A stretch of DNA of 64,000 bases from CADEFX01 sp963806735 (GCA_963806735.1 CAWEBE010000001.1:62001-126000); one strand, 5' to 3'. Positions 9,097-18,071 are shown, numbered from the stretch's first letter. Notes: generated from the sequence alone by a model not told the origin. Translations and numbers: made by a program.

Positions 9097-9486
9097 TCAA
9101 CCGCGCACGGAGGTGCGGAAGGTCTTCGACACCACGCGCCAGCCGTCCTTGAACTTCAGCAGCGTCAGGTAGTCCGTGAAATAGCGCGGAGGGATGGCGC
9201 ACTCGACCTTGGCGAAGGCGGTCTCCGGGCCTGAAAAATCGATGGAGACGATGCGGTCGGAGCGCTCCAGAGCCCGCGACTTCGGCGACGGGCGGCCGGA
9301 CACCATCTTCAGCCATTCCGCGCGGGGCAAATCGGCTACGCCGTCAGATCCCAGCGAGTAGAGACGGCTGACCTCGTGGAAGGCGGATGCCAGCTTCGCC
9401 GTGTCTCCCTCGTAAAGTCCATCGAGATAGGTTCGGACGGTTTTTTCCACGCCGGCCAGGTCCTGGTTCAGTGGACGATCGGACAT
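9097..9486 (-). CDS. NTF2/lumazine-binding-like small protein
   Basis: 129 residues beginning MSDRPLNQDLAGVEKTVRTYLDG, with GAAAGGGGA upstream as ribosome site. The pattern is VEKTVRTYLDGLYEGDTAKLASAFH, then a middle strand region, then FTDYLTLLKFKDGWRVVSKTF. This matches the cystatin/NTF2-like fold of the Lumazine_bd_2 or SnoaL groups. No catalytic residues can be assigned. It is convergent with the fds operon and probably functionally independent of it. Confidence 0.75.
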   Translation of the reverse strand: MSDRPLNQDLAGVEKTVRTYLDGLYEGDTAKLASAFHEVSRLYSLGSDGVADLPRAEWLKMVSGRPSPKSRALERSDRIVSIDFSGPETAFAKVECAIPPRYFTDYLTLLKFKDGWRVVSKTFRTSVRG

Positions 9487-9689
9487 CCGGAATCCCCTTT
9501 CAGGCGTATTGAGCCACTGATGGTTTGGTGTGGCAGTACCGTTCCATCCCTGAAATACCGTTAACGGACAAACGTCTGGTATGGAAGGCCTCGGTACGTC
9601 AACGATTATCCGCAAAGGATGTCGTGTGGCGGTGCTTGCTTTGCCCGGCCGGCTGCCCCATGTAGGAGAAAGGTAACGAGGGTTAGTCC

Positions 9690-10475
9690 ATGCGCATCAG
9701 TCTGTTGTCGGCAGTTCTGCTCATTCTGTCGCAGCATGCCGCGTCCGCTCAGTTCTGGGACTGGGGCGACGGCGGATCGCGCTACCGTCGCCAATATGAC
9801 GATCGCTACTCGAGGGCATCTCCCTGGGACTACGATCGGCGACCGCGATACCAGGGATGGAATTTTCCCTGGGACGAGCCTTATGATCGGCGGCGCGGAT
9901 ATAACGAGAGCCCCGGCATTCTGAGCGGGGGTGCACGCCCGGACATCGCCCCGATCCCGCCCGAGCGCGTGCCGTTTGCGAGCCAGTATGCGCCCGGTAC
10001 GATCGTGATCGAGACGCATGGCAAGCAGCTCTTTCTCGTGACGACGGACCGCGAAGCGCTGCGCTATCCGATCTCGGTGGGCCGCGACGGCTTCACCTGG
10101 AATGGGACGGAGAAGATCTCGCGCATCGGCGAGTGGCCCGACTGGCATCCGCCCGCAGAGATGCGCGAGCGTGACCCGAGCCTGCCGGAGAAGATGACCG
10201 GCGGCATCAAGAACCCGCTCGGCGCCAAGGCGCTGTACTTGGGTACCACGCTCTACCGCATCCACGGCACGAACGACGCCAAGACCATCGGCCAAGCGGC
10301 ATCGTCCGGGTGCTTCCGCATGCTGAACGGGCATGTCACCGATCTGGCGGGTCGTGTCGAGGTCGGCACGCCGGTGACCGTGATCGAGCGGCTGCCCGCA
10401 GAGATCGCGCGTGCGCTGCCGCCGCTGCGGGTGCCGGGCAGAAACGCGGAGCAGGCCCGCGCGCGCCGCTGGTAG
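9690..10475 (+). CDS. L,D-transpeptidase (YkuD domain), second paralogue
   Basis: 261 residues. A signal peptide (MRISLLSAVLLILSQHAASA) leads into a region rich in Tyr, Arg, Asp and Trp (DRRPRYQGWNFPWDEPYDRR) and then the YkuD domain. The catalytic signature is HGTN near residue 192 and SSGCFRMLNG with Cys near 208. The domain is strikingly like that of the gene at 932-1645 (both have SLPEKMTGG, NPLGAKA and LYRIHGTN), but the linkers differ. The two copies lie on the same strand either side of the formate dehydrogenase genes. Confidence 0.88.
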   Translation: MRISLLSAVLLILSQHAASAQFWDWGDGGSRYRRQYDDRYSRASPWDYDRRPRYQGWNFPWDEPYDRRRGYNESPGILSGGARPDIAPIPPERVPFASQYAPGTIVIETHGKQLFLVTTDREALRYPISVGRDGFTWNGTEKISRIGEWPDWHPPAEMRERDPSLPEKMTGGIKNPLGAKALYLGTTLYRIHGTNDAKTIGQAASSGCFRMLNGHVTDLAGRVEVGTPVTVIERLPAEIARALPPLRVPGRNAEQARARRW

Positions 10476-10555
10476 CGCGTTCGGATCACGCGCGCGCAAA
10501 GCCGGACCTATCCCTGGCAGAGTCCGCTGCCAATCCGTCGGCGACGGCTCTGAGT

Positions 10556-11503
10556 TCAACTCGCGCCGTACACCGCGAACAGTTCGTCTATGATCCCGCT
10601 TTCGTCGAGCTTGCGAACGAACCGGTCCTCGATCAGGTCCTTTGCGTCGATCCGCAGCACGCGCGCGTCGTGTGCCGACATTATCGTTTGCATTTTTGCC
10701 AGGGCCTCGCGTGAAGGATACGGCCTGCGCGTCAGCTCGCGCAAATTACGCACAGCGGTGTCTTCGTCATGTATGTCGAGGGACGTTTTGAAAGCGCGCA
10801 TGACTTGCGACTTGTTCGCCGGCGCGAGACTGAAAGCCAGGGCCTCGATCAGCGCACGCACCAGCTTTTCGACCGCGTCAGGATTGGCCGCCAGGTAGCT
10901 TTGGGCGACCACCAAGCCACCTGAAAAGCTGCTGATATCCGGAGGGTACTGCTCTAAGAGAATTGAGAAGCCTTTGGCTCTCAGCTCGCGGCTTTGGGCA
11001 ACAGAAACCAACGCGCAGTCGATGCTTCCCTCTTCCAGGGCGCGAAGGATTTGAACGGGACTGCCTGTCGGCAAGATCGTGATCTTGTCCTGCCGCGGGT
11101 CCAGTCGCAACTGCTCGAGCGCCAGAACCGTCGATATCCAGATACCCGCGCCCAGCACGCGGACACCAACGGTTCTGCCGCGCAAATCTTCCGGGCGCTT
11201 GATTTCGTGTCGCGCAACGAGGTGACCCGACAGCTTGATGCTGCTCAATGAGGCGACAATTCGCAGCTCTGCACCCTCTGCCGCTTGCAGCAGCGCCGCC
11301 GGCTCCCCGATCAAACCGATCGGCGTTTCGCCGGTCAGACGAGGCACCGCGGCGCCGCGGGTGGCAACGGGCTGCACATCGATGCCGAGTTTTTTGAAGA
11401 ACCCCTGCTGCTGGGCAACCCCGAGCAGAACGAGAAACGATCCAGTGGCTTCCGCATAAGCGATATTGGCCTTGCATCCCGCCATTTGGGTCAGGGGAGC
11501 CAT
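10556..11503 (-). CDS. NMT1/SsuA-type ABC substrate-binding protein without signal peptide
   Basis: 315 residues with the periplasmic-binding fold of the nitrate/sulfonate/taurine/thiamine-precursor group: YAEATGSFLVLLGVAQQQGFFKK, then GETPIGLIGEPAALLQ and TGSPVQILRALEEGSIDCAL. The ATG at 11503 is strongly supported by GGAGG 7 bases upstream, yet the protein starts MAPLTQMAGCKANIAYAE with no signal peptide. No permease or ATPase gene is nearby. It is divergent from the LysR gene at 11652. It could be a cytoplasmic binding or sensory protein, or an orphan transporter part with a mis-called start. Confidence 0.75.
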   Translation of the reverse strand: MAPLTQMAGCKANIAYAEATGSFLVLLGVAQQQGFFKKLGIDVQPVATRGAAVPRLTGETPIGLIGEPAALLQAAEGAELRIVASLSSIKLSGHLVARHEIKRPEDLRGRTVGVRVLGAGIWISTVLALEQLRLDPRQDKITILPTGSPVQILRALEEGSIDCALVSVAQSRELRAKGFSILLEQYPPDISSFSGGLVVAQSYLAANPDAVEKLVRALIEALAFSLAPANKSQVMRAFKTSLDIHDEDTAVRNLRELTRRPYPSREALAKMQTIMSAHDARVLRIDAKDLIEDRFVRKLDESGIIDELFAVYGAS

Positions 11504-11651
11504 AGTTTTCCTCCGTGGCCGATCGTTGGGGCAGGTCCACCGCGAAAAGCAGTTCGCGACGCCCGTTGCACGATGAGCCCTACCAGCCCGGCGGCAGGGC
11601 TTGGAGCAGCAAGCTTGCGTTGTCAGCGGGCAGAAATGCATAACTAGAGGC

Positions 11652-12569
11652 ATGTTCGATTGGAACGACACGCGATATTTCCTCGCTGTCGCGCGAGAAG
11701 GCAGCACGCTCGCTGCGGCAAAGGTCCTGGGCGTGAACCAGTCCACCGTGCACAGGCACCTCGCAGCGCTCGAGAAGGACCTCGGCTGCAGGCTCGTCGA
11801 GCGCCGGCCGACCGGCTACCGGGTCACCGAGCAAGGCAGGCAATTGCATGCCTGTGCGGAACGCATTGAGGAAGGCGTAGCTGCGCTTCAACGCCGCGTG
11901 GCGTCATTCAATAAGGAGCTAAGCGGGCGCATCCGGACGACGTGCTCGGCGGCCGTCGGGCATCGCCTGATGAAGTCGGGCCTGCTCGATACCTTCCACA
12001 AGCGCTACCCCGGTCTCAAGGTCGAGCTTGTCATGACCGAGCGCCTGCTCAGCCTCTCGAATGGCGAGGCCGATGTAGCCATCCGGGGAGGAGACCCAAA
12101 GGATAAATCCCTCGTCGGCAGGAAAATTGCCGACGTAGCTTGGGGCATATACGCGACGCGCCCGTATGTAGAGCGTCATGGCCGTCCAGCTTCAGCCGAG
12201 GATATCGATCGCCACAGCATCATAAAGTTCGTCGACGGCATCGCCGATCACAGGGCTGCGCGCTGGCTGCGGTCCAAGGCTCCGCGAGCAACCGTGTGCG
12301 GAGAGGGCGGCAACATTCCGAGCGTTCTCCTGGCGGTAAAATCGGGTGCCGGCCTTGCGCCGCTGCCAGCACCGCTCGCAGACCACGACGAGGAGCTGCT
12401 GTGCCTGCTCGGTCCCATCCCGGAGCTGGCCTATCCGATGCATCTGCTGACACATCGGGATTTGCGTAACGTGCCCCGCATAACCGCCTTCTTTGATTTC
12501 TGTGTGAGCGAGCTGCGCCCGGTCTTGCGGGGCGGGGCTATGCGGGCGTGCCCTTCGAAGTCAGCGTAA
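11652..12569 (+). CDS. LysR-family transcriptional regulator
   Basis: 305 residues. N-terminal HTH (MFDWNDTRYFLAVAREGSTL, NQSTVHRHLAALEKDLG, LVERRPTGYRVTEQG) and a C-terminal effector domain of the type seen in regulators that begin with WNDLR/WNDTR. I chose the ATG at 11652 because the family motif begins there. It is divergently transcribed from the orphan binding-protein gene with about 150 bases between the starts, so that gene is the obvious candidate target. Confidence 0.85.
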   Translation: MFDWNDTRYFLAVAREGSTLAAAKVLGVNQSTVHRHLAALEKDLGCRLVERRPTGYRVTEQGRQLHACAERIEEGVAALQRRVASFNKELSGRIRTTCSAAVGHRLMKSGLLDTFHKRYPGLKVELVMTERLLSLSNGEADVAIRGGDPKDKSLVGRKIADVAWGIYATRPYVERHGRPASAEDIDRHSIIKFVDGIADHRAARWLRSKAPRATVCGEGGNIPSVLLAVKSGAGLAPLPAPLADHDEELLCLLGPIPELAYPMHLLTHRDLRNVPRITAFFDFCVSELRPVLRGGAMRACPSKSA

Positions 12570-12575
12570 CCAAGA

Positions 12576-13901
12576 TCAGTCTTCGAGAAACTTCACCGGC
12601 TCGCCGGTGGCGGGGCCGAGGATGGCGCCGTCCCACATGACGCGGCGGCCGCGCACGATGGTGCCGACGGGCCAGCCCTTGACTTTTGTGCCGTCGTAGG
12701 GCGTCCAGCCGCTGCGCGATTAAATCCAGTCATCCGTGATGGTTTCGGTGCGGCCGAGGTCGACGATTGTGAGGTCGGCGTCGTAGCCGGCGGCAATGCG
12801 GCCCTTGCCGCGTAGGCCGAACAGGCGCTGGGGCCCATGGCTGGTGAGGTCGACGAAGCGCTGCAGCGACAGGCGGCCCGCGTTGACGTGGTCGAGCATG
12901 ATGGGGACGAGGGTCTGCACGCCGGTCATGCCGGAATGGCTCTCGGGATAGGGGTGGTCTTTCTCCTCGCGCGTGTGCGGGGCGTGGTCGGAGCCGAGCA
13001 CATCGACGACGCCCGAGGCGATGCCGGCCCAGATGGCCTGGCGGTGGGTGTCGTCGCGCACGGGCGGGTTCATCTGCGCGAAGGTGCCGAGCCGGTCGTA
13101 GCAGTCAGGCGCCACGAGGGTGAGATGGTGCGGCGTGACCTCGACGCTGGCCCAGTCCTTGTGCTCGGCCAGGAAGGCGATTTCCTGTCCCGTCGAGACG
13201 TGCAGCACATGGATGCGCTTGTGGTGCTTCTCGGCGAGGCGGACCAGGCGCTCGGTGGCGATCATGGCTGCCGTCTCGTCGCGCCAGACCGGGTGCGAGG
13301 AGGCATCGCCCTTGCGGCGCAGGCCGGCGCGCTCGCGCAGCCGGGCCTCGTCCTCGGAGTGGAAAGCGGCGCGGCGGCTGATCTTGGCGATGATGCGCTC
13401 CAGCGACGGCTCGTCCTCCACCAGCAGGTCGCCGGTGGAGGCGCCCATGAACACCTTGATGCCGGCGGAGGATTCCAGGCGCTCCAGCGCCGGGATGTCG
13501 TCGACGGTCTCGCGCGTGCCGCCGACATAGAAGGCGAAGTCGCAGAACATGCGGTGGCGGGCGCGCTTCACCTTGTCGGCCAGCGTCTCGGCGCTGATGG
13601 TCAGCGGCTTGGTGTTGGGCATCTCGAACACGGCCGTGACGCCGCCGGCGACCGCGGCGCGGCTGCCGGTCTCCAGATCCTCCTTCTGCTCCAGCCCCGG
13701 CTCGCGGAAATGCACCTGGGTGTCGATGACGCCCGGCAGCACGTGGAGGTTGGCGGCATCGATGACCTCGGCCGCGCCGGCGCCTGTCAGCCGGCCGATG
13801 GCGGCGATGCGCCCCTCGCGGATGCCGATGTCGCGCTCGCCGCTGCCGTCGTGGTTGACGACCGTACCGCCTTTGATCAGGACGTCGAAGGTCTCAGACA
13901 T
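12576..13901 (-). CDS. pyrC: Dihydroorotase-like amidohydrolase with in-frame stop
   Basis: 441 residues if read through. The amidohydrolase TIM barrel has PGVIDTQVHFREPGLEQKED, an EMPNTKPLT block, metal-site His in HVLHVSTGQE and a catalytic-type Asp in LGSDHAPHTREEKD. Residue 62 is Gln where the classical HxH metal pair has His, leaving His64. An in-frame TAA at 12720-12722 follows ETITDDWI. The same frame then continues SRSGWTPYDGTKVKGWPVG to a natural TGA at 12576, giving the usual family C-terminus. The stop removes about 48 residues. It is either one substitution error or a real nonsense mutation. The role would be pyrimidine synthesis, or related cyclic-amide hydrolysis given the Gln. 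Confidence 0.8.
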
Positions 13902-13913
13902 GTAAAGGTCCTC

Positions 13914-14722
13914 TCAAATGTCCGGGCCATTCAGGTGGCGGGCAACCGAGCGCTCGATGGCGGCCTTCGCGCCGGTGTGGATGTCGCCGCGCTGCCAGAA
14001 TGCCGAGTGTATAGAGTCGAAGTCCATGGCCGAGAGGCGCTGCGCGATGCGCCGCACGTCTACCGCCGGCAGCGGCACATAGTTGGGATAGGACCACATG
14101 AACGACACATGCCGGCGGTCCAGCGTCACCAGGAAGGTGTCGCCGGGCAACAGCATGCGCCGGTCGCTCCAGTGCACCGCGCAGCTTCCGGGAAAATGGC
14201 CGCCCAGGCGATGTAGCATCAGCCCGGGCAGGAGCTCTCTCTGCTCGCCGCTCCAGATTTCGATGCGAGCCCCCCAGGCTCGACGACCCAGTCGCGGTCG
14301 GCCTCGTGCACGAGCACGGGACAGCCGAAGGCATCTCCCCATGCTGCCATCGTCCCGTAATAGTGCGGGTGGGACAGCGCGATGAACTTGAGACCGCCCC
14401 GCTCGCGGATCGCGGCTTTGGTCGGCTCGTCGAGGAGCGTGATGCAATCCCAGAGCACGTTGCCTGCCGGCGTTTGAATGAGGAAGGCGCGCTGGCCGAT
14501 GGCAAAGCCAGGAACCGTCACAATGGCGGTGATGTTCGGCGCGACGTCGCGGAAATGGTTGGCGTGGCCGTTCTGGATCTGCTCCAGCGTTGTCCATCTC
14601 TGGCCGGCTTCAGGCACGAACTGGCGAGGATCCTCGCAAATGATGCAGCGCTCGGGTGGAGAGGGCGAGGGGGCATGCTGCACGCCGCAAGCTTGGCAGA
14701 TGTATTTCGGCATGGCGTTCAC
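13914..14722 (-). CDS. Metallo-beta-lactamase-fold protein with N-terminal zinc ribbon, frameshifted
   Basis: About 269 residues when repaired. The N-terminus has a CxxC...CxxC zinc ribbon (YICQACG and RCIICED). The MBL-fold core has SHPHYYGTMAAW, a degenerate form of the HxHxDH motif, then GGHFPGSCAVHW and LLPGDTFLV. The frame breaks at a six-C run at 14270-14275. One added base joins DRDWVVEPGG to ARIEIWSGEQREL. It lies 12 bases downstream of the amidohydrolase in coordinates and on the same strand, so it is transcribed first. Substrate unknown; the incomplete metal motif leaves activity uncertain. Confidence 0.75.
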
Positions 14723-14794
14723 GTCCTCTTCAGCCGCCGCGGATCGTGGGCAACCCGGCCATGGCCCGGCTCTGCCGTGTGATACGATCGCAGC

Positions 14795-15304
14795 ATGCCA
14801 AAGTACATCGCCCTCCTGCGTGCTGTGAATGTCGGGGGAGTGAAGCTCCCGATGGCCGATCTCAGATCCTTATGCAGGGACGCAGGTTTCGCTCGCGTCG
14901 AGACCTACATCGCGAGCGGCAATGTCGTGTTCGAAAGCCGGGCTGCGCCGGCAAAAGTGAAAGCTGAGCTCGAGAGGCGCTTGCAGGCCTATGCTGAACG
15001 GCCCGTGGGGGTCTTTCTCCGCACAGCGCCGGAAATGGCGGCTGTTCTCCAGGCCAACCCGTTCCCCAACGCGGACCCCAGGTACACCTACGCGATTTTC
15101 CTCGATCGCCGCGCACCACGCGACGCGTTGGAGCGTGCAGTCGGGCAAAGCGACGAGGATATGCGCCTCGGCGACCGAGAGATTTTCGTCCACTACGGGA
15201 GTGGCATGGGCCGCTCCAAACTGAGAATTCCAGCCGCCAAAGCGGGCACGGCTCGCAATATGAACACCGTTGCGAAGCTGGCGCAAATCGCATCAAAGTC
15301 CTAA
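14795..15304 (+). CDS. DUF1697 family protein
   Basis: 169 residues. It shows the family hallmark MPKYIALLRAVNVGGVKLPM, followed by DAGFARVETYIASGNVVFE and the C-terminal GMGRSKL...TARNMNTVAKL. DUF1697 proteins are small, soluble and of unknown biochemical function. The gene is divergent from the zinc-ribbon MBL gene, with about 70 bases between the starts. Confidence 0.9.
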   Translation: MPKYIALLRAVNVGGVKLPMADLRSLCRDAGFARVETYIASGNVVFESRAAPAKVKAELERRLQAYAERPVGVFLRTAPEMAAVLQANPFPNADPRYTYAIFLDRRAPRDALERAVGQSDEDMRLGDREIFVHYGSGMGRSKLRIPAAKAGTARNMNTVAKLAQIASKS

Positions 15305-15416
15305 AGCCGCAATTCTCCGATCGAGGCGCCTTCACTCTTTCGTCAGAGCTGGCCAAATCACGGCAATTGCCCTTTATGAATACATGACCTGGAAGGCAAC
15401 AGCTGGACTGCATGTC

Positions 15417-16280
15417 ATGCCGAGTATTGCCCGTCTGCCTGAACGTAGCACCGTCGCCGTAACGGGGGCCGACGCGGAGAAGCTTTTGCAGGGGATTATC
15501 ACGGGCGATATGGAGCGGCTGCGCCGTGAGCCGGCGATCCACGCTGCGCTGCTGTCGCCGCAAGGTAAGATCCTGTTCGAGTTCATGGTGGTGGCGATCG
15601 AGAGCGGCTTCAAGCTGGAGACCAGCAGGGCGCGCGCGGCGGAGCTGGTGAAGCGGCTCGGCTTCTACAAGCTGCGCGCGGCCGTGCAGATTGTCGACCG
15701 CAGTGCGGAGGAGGACGTGTACGCCACTTGGGGTGATGGCGGTGGAGGGATCGACGGCGCCTATGCGGACCCGCGGCTGATCGGCCTCGGCTACCGCTTC
15801 ACGCGCCCGTCTGCCTCGTCGCTGCCCGATGCGGCGCCAGCTGCGGCCTACCACGCGCATCGCATCGCGCTGGGCGTGCCGGAGGCTGATCTCGACTACG
15901 TGCTGGGCGACACCTTCCCGCACGAGGCCTGTTTCGACGTGCTGGGCGGCGTTGCGTTCGACAAGGGCTGCTTCATCGGCCAGGAGGTGGTGTCGCGCAT
16001 GCAGCACCGCGGCACGGCGCGCAAGCGTATCGTGCAGGTGAGCGGGACGGGTGCGCTGCCGCCACCGCGCACGGAGATTACAGCCGGTGCCGCGGTGATC
16101 GGCAGCATGGGCTCATCGGTGGGTGAGCAAGGCCTGGCGCTGGTGCGCCTGGACCGGGCTGCGGAGGCGATGGAGGCAGGCACGCCGATTGAAGCGGGCG
16201 GGGTGCGTCTGTCGCTCAGCGTTCCAGCCTGGGCGGCCTATAAGCTCAGCGGCGCGCAGGCCGAGGCCGGTCATGGGTGA
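15417..16280 (+). CDS. ygfZ: YgfZ/GcvT-like folate-binding Fe-S assembly protein
   Basis: 287 residues. The diagnostic YgfZ motif K-G-C-F-I-G-Q-E is present in AFDKGCFIGQEVVSRM, which carries the functional Cys. The N-terminal aminomethyltransferase-like half begins RSTVAVTGADAEKLLQGIIT. YgfZ supports repair or maturation of Fe-S enzymes in a folate-dependent way. I chose the ATG at 15417 (MPSIARLPERSTV); another ATG at 15384 is possible. It overlaps the downstream glycosylase start by 8 bases. Confidence 0.87.
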   Translation: MPSIARLPERSTVAVTGADAEKLLQGIITGDMERLRREPAIHAALLSPQGKILFEFMVVAIESGFKLETSRARAAELVKRLGFYKLRAAVQIVDRSAEEDVYATWGDGGGGIDGAYADPRLIGLGYRFTRPSASSLPDAAPAAAYHAHRIALGVPEADLDYVLGDTFPHEACFDVLGGVAFDKGCFIGQEVVSRMQHRGTARKRIVQVSGTGALPPPRTEITAGAAVIGSMGSSVGEQGLALVRLDRAAEAMEAGTPIEAGGVRLSLSVPAWAAYKLSGAQAEAGHG

Positions 16281-16869
16281 GCGCTGTCCGTGGGCCGGGA
16301 TCGCCGATTCTGAATATGCGCGCTATCACGACGCGGAGTGGGGCGTGCCGAAGACGGACGACCGGGCGCTGTTCGAGAAAGTGGTGCTGGAAGGCTTTCA
16401 AGCCGGCTTGTCGTGGATCACCATCCTGCGCAAGCGCGAGAACTTCCGCAAAGCCTTCCACGCCTTCGATCCGGAACGGATCGTGCGCTATGGTGCCAAG
16501 GACATTGCGCGGCTGATGGGCGACGCGGGCATCGTGCGCAACAAGCTCAAGATCGAGGCCACCATCGACAACGCCAAGGCGTACCTGAAGCTCGCAGAGC
16601 GAACGTCGTTCGCGGCCTTCGTGTGGGGCGTGCTCGACGGCAAGCCGCGCGTCAACACATTCAGCAGCTTGAAGGAGGTGCCGGCGGAAACCGAGGACTC
16701 CAAACGGCTGTCAAAAGCGCTCAAGAAGGAGGGCTTCCGCTTCGTCGGCTCGACCACGATGTATGCCTTCATGCAGGCGAGCGGCATGGTCAATGATCAT
16801 CTCGTCTCCTGCCCCCGGCACGCACCGTGCGCGAAGTTGCAGCGTGCTTTGAGGTTGCCCGCGTCATGA
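16273..16869 (+). CDS. tag: DNA-3-methyladenine glycosylase I
   Basis: 198 residues. The characteristic N-terminus is GERCPWAG...YARYHDAEWGVP, followed by LFEKVVLEGFQAGLSWITIL and RENFRKAFHAFDPE. The C-terminus shows FVGSTTMYAFMQASGMVNDH and a zinc-type Cys/His pattern (SCPRHAPC). It excises 3-methyladenine from alkylated DNA. The start overlaps ygfZ by 8 bases and the end overlaps the HD gene by 4 bases (ATGA), indicating one coupled operon. Confidence 0.94.
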   Translation: MGERCPWAGIADSEYARYHDAEWGVPKTDDRALFEKVVLEGFQAGLSWITILRKRENFRKAFHAFDPERIVRYGAKDIARLMGDAGIVRNKLKIEATIDNAKAYLKLAERTSFAAFVWGVLDGKPRVNTFSSLKEVPAETEDSKRLSKALKKEGFRFVGSTTMYAFMQASGMVNDHLVSCPRHAPCAKLQRALRLPAS

Positions 16870-17489
16870 CCTCGGATGGAGAAGGGTCGCGGCCGAGAGC
16901 CTGGCAGCGCATGCTGTCGGGGCGGCGGCTCGATCTGCTCGATCCCGCGCCCGGCGACATCGCCATCGAGGACATCGCGCACGGACTGGCGCGGGTGGCG
17001 CGCTGGAATGGCCAGACGACGGGCAGCCACGCCTTCTCGGTCGGGCAGCATGCGCTGCTGGTCGAGGACATCGTGCGTGGGCGTATGGCCGCCTGGCCGC
17101 AACGGTGGTTGCTGGCAGCATTGCTGCACGACGCACCCGAATATGTGATCGGCGACCTGATCAGCCCCTTCAAGGCGGCTGTCGGTCTCGACTACAAGGC
17201 CTTCGAGTGGCGGTTGCTCGAGGCCATTCACCTGCGCTTCGGCCTGCCGGCACGGTTGCCGGATGAGGTTGCCGCGGAAATCAAGGCGGCGGACAGGATC
17301 GCCGCCTACTATGAGGCGACTCGGCTCGCCGGTTTCGGTACTGAGGAGGCTGAGCGGTTCTTTGGCGCGCCGGTGCGCCTCGATGAAGGCTTGCAGGCGC
17401 GACTTGCCGATCTTCTCGAGCCTTGGCCGGCGACCAAGGTACAGGCAGCGTTTCTGGCGAAATTCATGTTGCTGACGAACTACGGGTAA
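16866..17489 (+). CDS. HD-domain phosphohydrolase (YfbR-like)
   Basis: 207 residues. The HD signature is clear: a first His in SHAFSVGQHALLV, the central HD of LLHDAPEYVIGDL, and a later Asp in IKAADRIAAYYEATRL. The early segment RVARWNGQTTGSHAFSVGQH matches the metal-dependent 5'-nucleotidase/phosphohydrolase group. The ATG at 16866 overlaps the tag stop (ATGA). Linkage to tag suggests nucleotide or damaged-nucleotide hydrolysis, which is inference. Confidence 0.85.
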   Translation: MTSDGEGSRPRAWQRMLSGRRLDLLDPAPGDIAIEDIAHGLARVARWNGQTTGSHAFSVGQHALLVEDIVRGRMAAWPQRWLLAALLHDAPEYVIGDLISPFKAAVGLDYKAFEWRLLEAIHLRFGLPARLPDEVAAEIKAADRIAAYYEATRLAGFGTEEAERFFGAPVRLDEGLQARLADLLEPWPATKVQAAFLAKFMLLTNYG

Positions 17490-17534
17490 GCGGTAGTCCC
17501 GAGACGGCAGTCAGGACAAAAAGCGGGGTTCGAG

Positions 17535-18071
17535 ATGGGTGTTGGCGGCAGGGGCGCGGACGACATTCATGTCTGCTCGCTCAATGATGTGCACGACGTG
17601 ATCAGGCTGGCTGGCGCGCGCCATCTCGTCACGTGCCTGGGCGACGGCGGCCTGAAAGATACGCCCACGGATATCCTGAGCGGGCGGCACCTGAAGCTCG
17701 TCATGCACGATGTCGAGGCGGAGCAAGCGGGATATGTGGCCCCGAGCGCGGCGCACGTGGCCGATCTTCTCGGCTTCGTGGCGAGCTGGGATCGCAGTGC
17801 GCCGATGCTGATCCATTGCTATGCCGGCATCAGCCGATCGACAGCCGCCGCGTTCGTGGCCCTGTGCGCGCTCAATCCCGAGACGCCGGAGGACTACATC
17901 GCCAAATACCTGAGAAATGCGTCGCCCGCGGCCACCCCCAATCGCCGGATCGTGGCGCTCGCCGATGCGGCGCTCGGGCGCTCGGGGCGCATGCTCGATG
18001 CGGCCGATCAGATCGGACGCGGGCAGATGGAGCTGGCGCGCCCGTTCGTGATGCGCGCACGGATGGAGTGA
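17535..18071 (+). CDS. Protein tyrosine phosphatase-like protein
   Basis: 178 residues. The Cx5R phosphatase loop is visible as HCYAGISRS, followed by helix TAAAFVALCALNPE, in a small dual-specificity-like fold. The general-acid region is not obvious. It begins 45 bases after the HD gene on the same strand and may share its transcript. In alphaproteobacteria such genes are usually annotated tyrosine phosphatase or protein-tyrosine-phosphatase-like; the true substrate is unknown. Confidence 0.82.
   Translation: MGVGGRGADDIHVCSLNDVHDVIRLAGARHLVTCLGDGGLKDTPTDILSGRHLKLVMHDVEAEQAGYVAPSAAHVADLLGFVASWDRSAPMLIHCYAGISRSTAAAFVALCALNPETPEDYIAKYLRNASPAATPNRRIVALADAALGRSGRMLDAADQIGRGQMELARPFVMRARME

Noticed and set aside
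12837..14216. 459-residue plus-strand open frame
   Set aside because: Antisense to the dihydroorotase-like and MBL genes, composition of a shadow frame.
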